A program made the translations under genes and the position numbers. A model generated the notes under the pieces. That model made no database searches. It was not told the origin of the DNA and saw only the letters and a program-made list of their open reading frames with translations. From Micromonospora rubida (GTDB lineage Bacteria > Actinomycetota > Actinomycetes > Mycobacteriales > Micromonosporaceae): DNA of 64,000 nt. How positions within the stretch are numbered: the first letter of the stretch is position 1; the number at the start of each line of letters is the position of its first letter. The stretch spans positions 967,490-1,031,489 of the forward strand of contig NZ_JAAALO010000002.1 in NCBI RefSeq assembly GCF_009908295.1, given 5' to 3'. This document shows positions 60,808 through 64,000 of the stretch, piece after piece.

Positions 60808-63777
60808 GTGGCCGGTCCAAGGACACGCACAAACCGCGCCGCTGCCCTGCACCGGAGGGCGGAGGCGACGGCCGCCGCAGCGTCCGGCATCCTGGACGAG
60901 ACCCGGCCCGCGCCGGCCGACCAGCGCCGGCAGTACGAGCTCGCGGACCGGCTCCGTAGCGCGGCGGCCCTGCTGGCGCCGGGCTGGGCGGGGGAACCGC
61001 TGGAGACGATCGCTGCGGAGACTCCCTCGGGAGAGGGGCCACCGGCTTTCATCCGGGTCGGCACCGGCGCCCCGCTGGAGGACGCACGCTTCCCCGCGCT
61101 GGTGCCGCTGCTCGGCACTGGGCACTTGGCGATCGATACCGACTCTCGTGATCCGCGGGTGGCCGGGCTGCTCCGGGCGATCCTGCTGCGGCTGCTCGCC
61201 GCGACGCCCGCCGGCTGCCTGCTGGTCCGCGCCGTCGACGCGGTCCGCACCAGCGACGCGGTCCGCCCCGTCGACGCGGTCCGCACCAGCGACGCGGCTC
61301 GCACCAGCGACGCGGTCCGCACCAGCGACGCGGTTCGCACCAGCGACGCGGTTCGCACCAGTGTGGGCGCGGGGCAGACCGCCGCCCCGCCCGCCACCTT
61401 CGCGCCGTTCGCGGCGCTCGCGGACGCCGGGCTGCTGCCCCCACCGGCGGTGGACGTTGCCGGGCTACGGGCGGTACTCACCGAGGCCGAACAGTGGGTG
61501 GCTCCGGGCACCGGCCGGCCGCGCCGCCACGACCGCACGCTGCTGCTGGTCGTCGCCGCGTTACCCGAGCTGACCGGGCCGACCGACCTGGGGCGGATCG
61601 AGGCGCTGGCCGAGCAGGGACGTGCCGCCGGGCTGCACCTTGTCGTTGCGGGGTGGCCCCCGGCCGGCCCGTACGCGACCCGCGCCCCCCTGCCACAGGC
61701 CACCCCGTTGTCCGTGCGCAACGCGTACTCGCTGTTGGGTGACCCTCCCGGCACCTCGTTCGCCAGCCCCGGCGCGGAGGCGCCCGGAGGGCTCAACTCG
61801 CCTGTCTTCGTCGACGACGATCCACCCCCGGCACTGGTTGACGAGGTCTGCCGGCGGCTCGCCGAGGAGGTGGAGGCCGGCTCCCGGCTCAGCCTGGCCA
61901 ACCTTCTCCCCGACCCGGACGAGCCACTGTGCACGGCCAGTTCGGCGGAGGGGATCGCCACCACGGTCGGGGACGCCGGCGGCCGGCCGGTGACCGTCGG
62001 CTTCACCGAACTGACCCCGCACTGGCTGGTCAGCGGCCGGTCCGCCGCAGGCCGCGCCGCCTTCCTCACCAACGTGCTGCTCGGTCTCTCCGCCCGGTAC
62101 GGCCCGGACGAGTTGGTCCTGCACCTGGCCGACCTCGGCGAGGGTGAGTCGTTCGCGGAGTTTCTCCAGACCGAGCGGGACCGGTCCTGGGTGCCCCAGG
62201 TCCGTACGGCGGGGATGGCCGCCGACCGGGAGTACGTGCTGGACCTCCTCGGTGAGCTGACCGAGGAAGCCCGGCGGCGGGAGGAGGCCGGGCAGCGCGC
62301 CGGCGGGCAGCGGTTCACCGCCCTGCGGGAGCACCAGCCCCTGCCCCGGGTGGTGTGTGTGATCGACAACTTCCCGCTGCTCCTCGCGGACCGGGACTGG
62401 CTGGCCGCCGAGGCGACAGTCCGGTTGGACGCCCTGGCTCGCTCGGGCCGGGCGTACGGCGTCCACCTGGTCCTGGCCGGGGAGGGCGACCTCGGGATCG
62501 CCGGTGGGCAGACGACCCGCGACTCGATGCTCGGGCAGTTTCCGGTGCGGGTGGCGCTGGCCGGCGGCGGCCCGGTGCTGGAGCCGAGCAACGACGCCGC
62601 CGCCGGCCTGCCGGTGGGCAGTGCGGTGGTGAACACGGCGGGCGGGCTCGGCGGGCCCCGGGGCGCGACCCGGGGGCACGAACGGATGGTCCGGTTCCCC
62701 GACCCGCACGAGGCCCCGGAGAGTATCGCGAAGCTGCGGCACCGGCTCTGGGAGGCCCGGGCAGAGCGGTCCGCGCCCCCGGTCGTCTTCGCCGGCTGGG
62801 CGCGTCCGCTGTTGCGCAACGATCCCCGCTACCGGGCTGCCTTCGCGGGCCGGGCGCGAGGTCCGGCTGCCCTGCTCGGCCGTGCGGTGGACCTGTCCCG
62901 GTCGACGGTGGCGGTGCCGATCGGCCCGGCCGCCGGCCGCAACATCGCAGTCCTTGGCCCAGGGGCGGAGGCCGCCACACTGCTCGCGACTGCGGCCCGC
63001 AGCGTCGCCGCGCACCACCGGCCCGGCACGGGACGGTTCGTCGTGGCCACGCTCTGCGCCGATGCGGTGCCGGTGGCCGACGCGCTCGCCAGCGACCTCG
63101 CCGGCCAGCATCGGGTGGACCGGGTCGGCCTGCCGGGCCTGCTCGCCGCACTGGACGTCGACGAGCCGGGATACCTGGTGGTCTTCGGTCTCGACGGACC
63201 CGCCCCGCAGGAACTGCCGCCGGACCGGCTGCGGGCCCTGCTGCGGGAGGGCCCTCCGGCCGGTCGGCACCTGCTCGGCTGGTGGCGCACGGTGCCGCCG
63301 TTCACGGCGGTCATCCAGGCCGGGGACGAGGTCGACAAACTCGCTGCCGTCGTGGCGGTGGGTGTGCCGGGGACGCAGCTCGCGGCGGTGTTCGGCCACC
63401 CGGTGCAGTGGCGTCCCCGCACGAACCGGGCCGTGCTCTGGGACGGCCCGGACGAGCGGGGCGTCCTCCTGGTGCCGTTCGCCGAGCCCTCGGCGGGACC
63501 CGCCCCCGGGAACGGGCCCGACGCCGCGAACGGGCCCGACGCCGCGAACGGAACCGCCCCCGCGAACGGGCCCGACGCCGCGAACGGGCCCGACGCCGCG
63601 AACGGAACCGCCCCCGAGGACGGAACCGACGCCGCGAACAAGACCGCACCCGGGACCGACGCCGCGAACGAGGCCGGAGGCGCGGACGCGGCCGAGGCCA
63701 CAGACAGGGCCGGCGACGGCAGCAGGGCCAGGGACGGCAGCAGGGCCGACGCCACCGGGACCGGGGAGAGCGGATGA
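60808..63777 (+). CDS. FtsK/SpoIIIE-family protein with degenerate nucleotide-binding motifs
   Basis: A 989-residue protein with three FtsK/SpoIIIE-like modules. Module 1 is about 85-310 (LLGTGHLAIDTDSRDPRVAGLL). Module 2, about 395-590, includes ARYGPDELVLHLADLGEGESFAEFL and LARSGRAYGVHLVLAGEGD. Module 3 is about 690-860. In module 2 the Walker A position reads SGRSAAGRAAF (Lys replaced by Arg, Ser/Thr by Ala), and Walker B reads VVCVIDNFPLLL (Asn for the catalytic Glu). Module 3 has VLGPGAEAATLL. It therefore looks like a pseudo-ATPase. Two coding tandem repeats are present. The start is GTG 60808 after AGAGGGG, and the stop overlaps the next ATG. Confidence 0.85.
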   Translation: MAGPRTRTNRAAALHRRAEATAAAASGILDETRPAPADQRRQYELADRLRSAAALLAPGWAGEPLETIAAETPSGEGPPAFIRVGTGAPLEDARFPALVPLLGTGHLAIDTDSRDPRVAGLLRAILLRLLAATPAGCLLVRAVDAVRTSDAVRPVDAVRTSDAARTSDAVRTSDAVRTSDAVRTSVGAGQTAAPPATFAPFAALADAGLLPPPAVDVAGLRAVLTEAEQWVAPGTGRPRRHDRTLLLVVAALPELTGPTDLGRIEALAEQGRAAGLHLVVAGWPPAGPYATRAPLPQATPLSVRNAYSLLGDPPGTSFASPGAEAPGGLNSPVFVDDDPPPALVDEVCRRLAEEVEAGSRLSLANLLPDPDEPLCTASSAEGIATTVGDAGGRPVTVGFTELTPHWLVSGRSAAGRAAFLTNVLLGLSARYGPDELVLHLADLGEGESFAEFLQTERDRSWVPQVRTAGMAADREYVLDLLGELTEEARRREEAGQRAGGQRFTALREHQPLPRVVCVIDNFPLLLADRDWLAAEATVRLDALARSGRAYGVHLVLAGEGDLGIAGGQTTRDSMLGQFPVRVALAGGGPVLEPSNDAAAGLPVGSAVVNTAGGLGGPRGATRGHERMVRFPDPHEAPESIAKLRHRLWEARAERSAPPVVFAGWARPLLRNDPRYRAAFAGRARGPAALLGRAVDLSRSTVAVPIGPAAGRNIAVLGPGAEAATLLATAARSVAAHHRPGTGRFVVATLCADAVPVADALASDLAGQHRVDRVGLPGLLAALDVDEPGYLVVFGLDGPAPQELPPDRLRALLREGPPAGRHLLGWWRTVPPFTAVIQAGDEVDKLAAVVAVGVPGTQLAAVFGHPVQWRPRTNRAVLWDGPDERGVLLVPFAEPSAGPAPGNGPDAANGPDAANGTAPANGPDAANGPDAANGTAPEDGTDAANKTAPGTDAANEAGGADAAEATDRAGDGSRARDGSRADATGTGESG
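61237..61362 (+). repeat. 7 x 18-bp coding tandem repeat (FtsK-like gene)
   Basis: Seven units of type GACGCGGTCCGCACCAGC encoding DAVRTS hexapeptides, inserted in module 1 of the FtsK-like protein. Confidence 0.9.
63511..63672 (+). repeat. 18-bp coding tandem repeat at the 3' end of the FtsK-like gene
   Basis: Units of type AACGGGCCCGACGCCGCG and variants encoding NGPDAA and NGTAPA hexapeptides in a hydrophilic C-terminal tail. Confidence 0.85.
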
Positions 63778-64000
63778 GCCGGGAGCCGACCAGCGTCGCC
63801 GATACGGCGACGGCTGCCGCCCCGGCCAGGCAGCGCTCCGGTGCCGATCCCGCGCCGCTCCGTCCCGCCGACGGCGCGGCCGCCTGGACGGAGTATGTCG
63901 CCGCTGCCCGGCAGCTCGACGGCGTACGCCGGGGCGCGGCGACCGCCGCGACGGAGCAGGCCCGCGCGGTCCAGGCCGCCCGGGAGGAATTGACCGCGGT
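63774..64000 (+). CDS. hypothetical protein, 3' end outside window
   Basis: The first 75 codons of a gene whose ATG overlaps the stop of the FtsK-like gene (ATGA). The residues are Ala/Arg-rich; from about residue 37 the pattern WTEYVAAARQLDGVRRGAATAATEQARAVQAAREEL suggests a long helix or coiled coil. No domain can be named. It probably belongs to the same operon. Confidence 0.7.
   Translation, partial: MSREPTSVADTATAAAPARQRSGADPAPLRPADGAAAWTEYVAAARQLDGVRRGAATAATEQARAVQAAREELTA

Overview
The window is high-GC actinobacterial DNA, most likely from a Micromonosporaceae genome (Micromonospora or a close relative). Supporting signs are GTG/ATG starts with frequent 4-nt stop/start overlaps, TAnnnT -10 boxes six or seven bases before start codons (leaderless genes), CarD, Lsr2, DUF397, a septum-formation-type lipoprotein, an actinobacterial DisA/RadA/ClpC block and an orphan NuoD. 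I see no rRNA or tRNA gene, CRISPR array or insertion sequence. Both end genes are cut by the window edges.

Layout. 1-9.2 kb: aromatic amino acid (tyrosine/homogentisate) catabolism: hppD (5' end missing), an aminotransferase, fahA, an uncharacterised gene coupled to fahA, and hmgA transcribed divergently across an 11-bp-arm palindrome. Two RDD membrane proteins, a PQQ-type propeller, an SRPBCC protein and a DUF397 protein lie between them. 9.3-16.8 kb: an unknown protein, a secreted CBM2-GH18 chitinase, a TPR membrane protein, ispF-ispD-carD and two hypothetical membrane proteins. 16.8-19.7 kb: type III polyketide synthase, methyltransferase and UbiA prenyltransferase, a small lipid/quinone-type natural product locus. 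19.9-31.8 kb: housekeeping genes including a lipoprotein, radA, disA, def, an ACT protein, mutY, clpC, lsr2 and lysS. 32-38.9 kb: one minus-strand run for NAD and CoA precursors (Rossmann/DUF2520, panC, panD, a lipoprotein, nadB, nadC, coaX). 39.1-41.5 kb: a MidA/NDUFAF7-type methyltransferase overlapping an orphan nuoD. 41.5-46.2 kb: an osmolyte ABC transporter whose binding protein looks circularly permuted. 46.3-51.1 kb: membrane proteins and the folate genes folK-folB-folP.

51.1-64 kb is the most unusual region: a chromosomal locus resembling a type IV secretion system. After a promoter and a leader of about 250 nt come a small pilin-like membrane protein, a VirB3/PrgI-like protein, a VirB4-type ATPase, a VirB6/TrbL-like polytopic protein, a VirB8/TcpC-like protein, a two-domain peptidoglycan hydrolase (lytic transglycosylase plus M23), a protein made of two copies of one small domain, an opposing-strand membrane-anchored protein, and a large FtsK/SpoIIIE-family protein whose nucleotide-binding motifs are degenerate. 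No relaxase, integrase or intact coupling ATPase is visible.

A recurrent structural theme is the bridging mini-ORF. In seven operon gaps of 13-94 nt, a tiny frame starts inside the upstream stop (ATGA/GTGA) and ends inside the downstream start (ATGA/GTGA), so ribosomes could pass from gene to gene without a break. Two metabolic genes, nadC and panC, also share an identical 18-nt element just before their starts.
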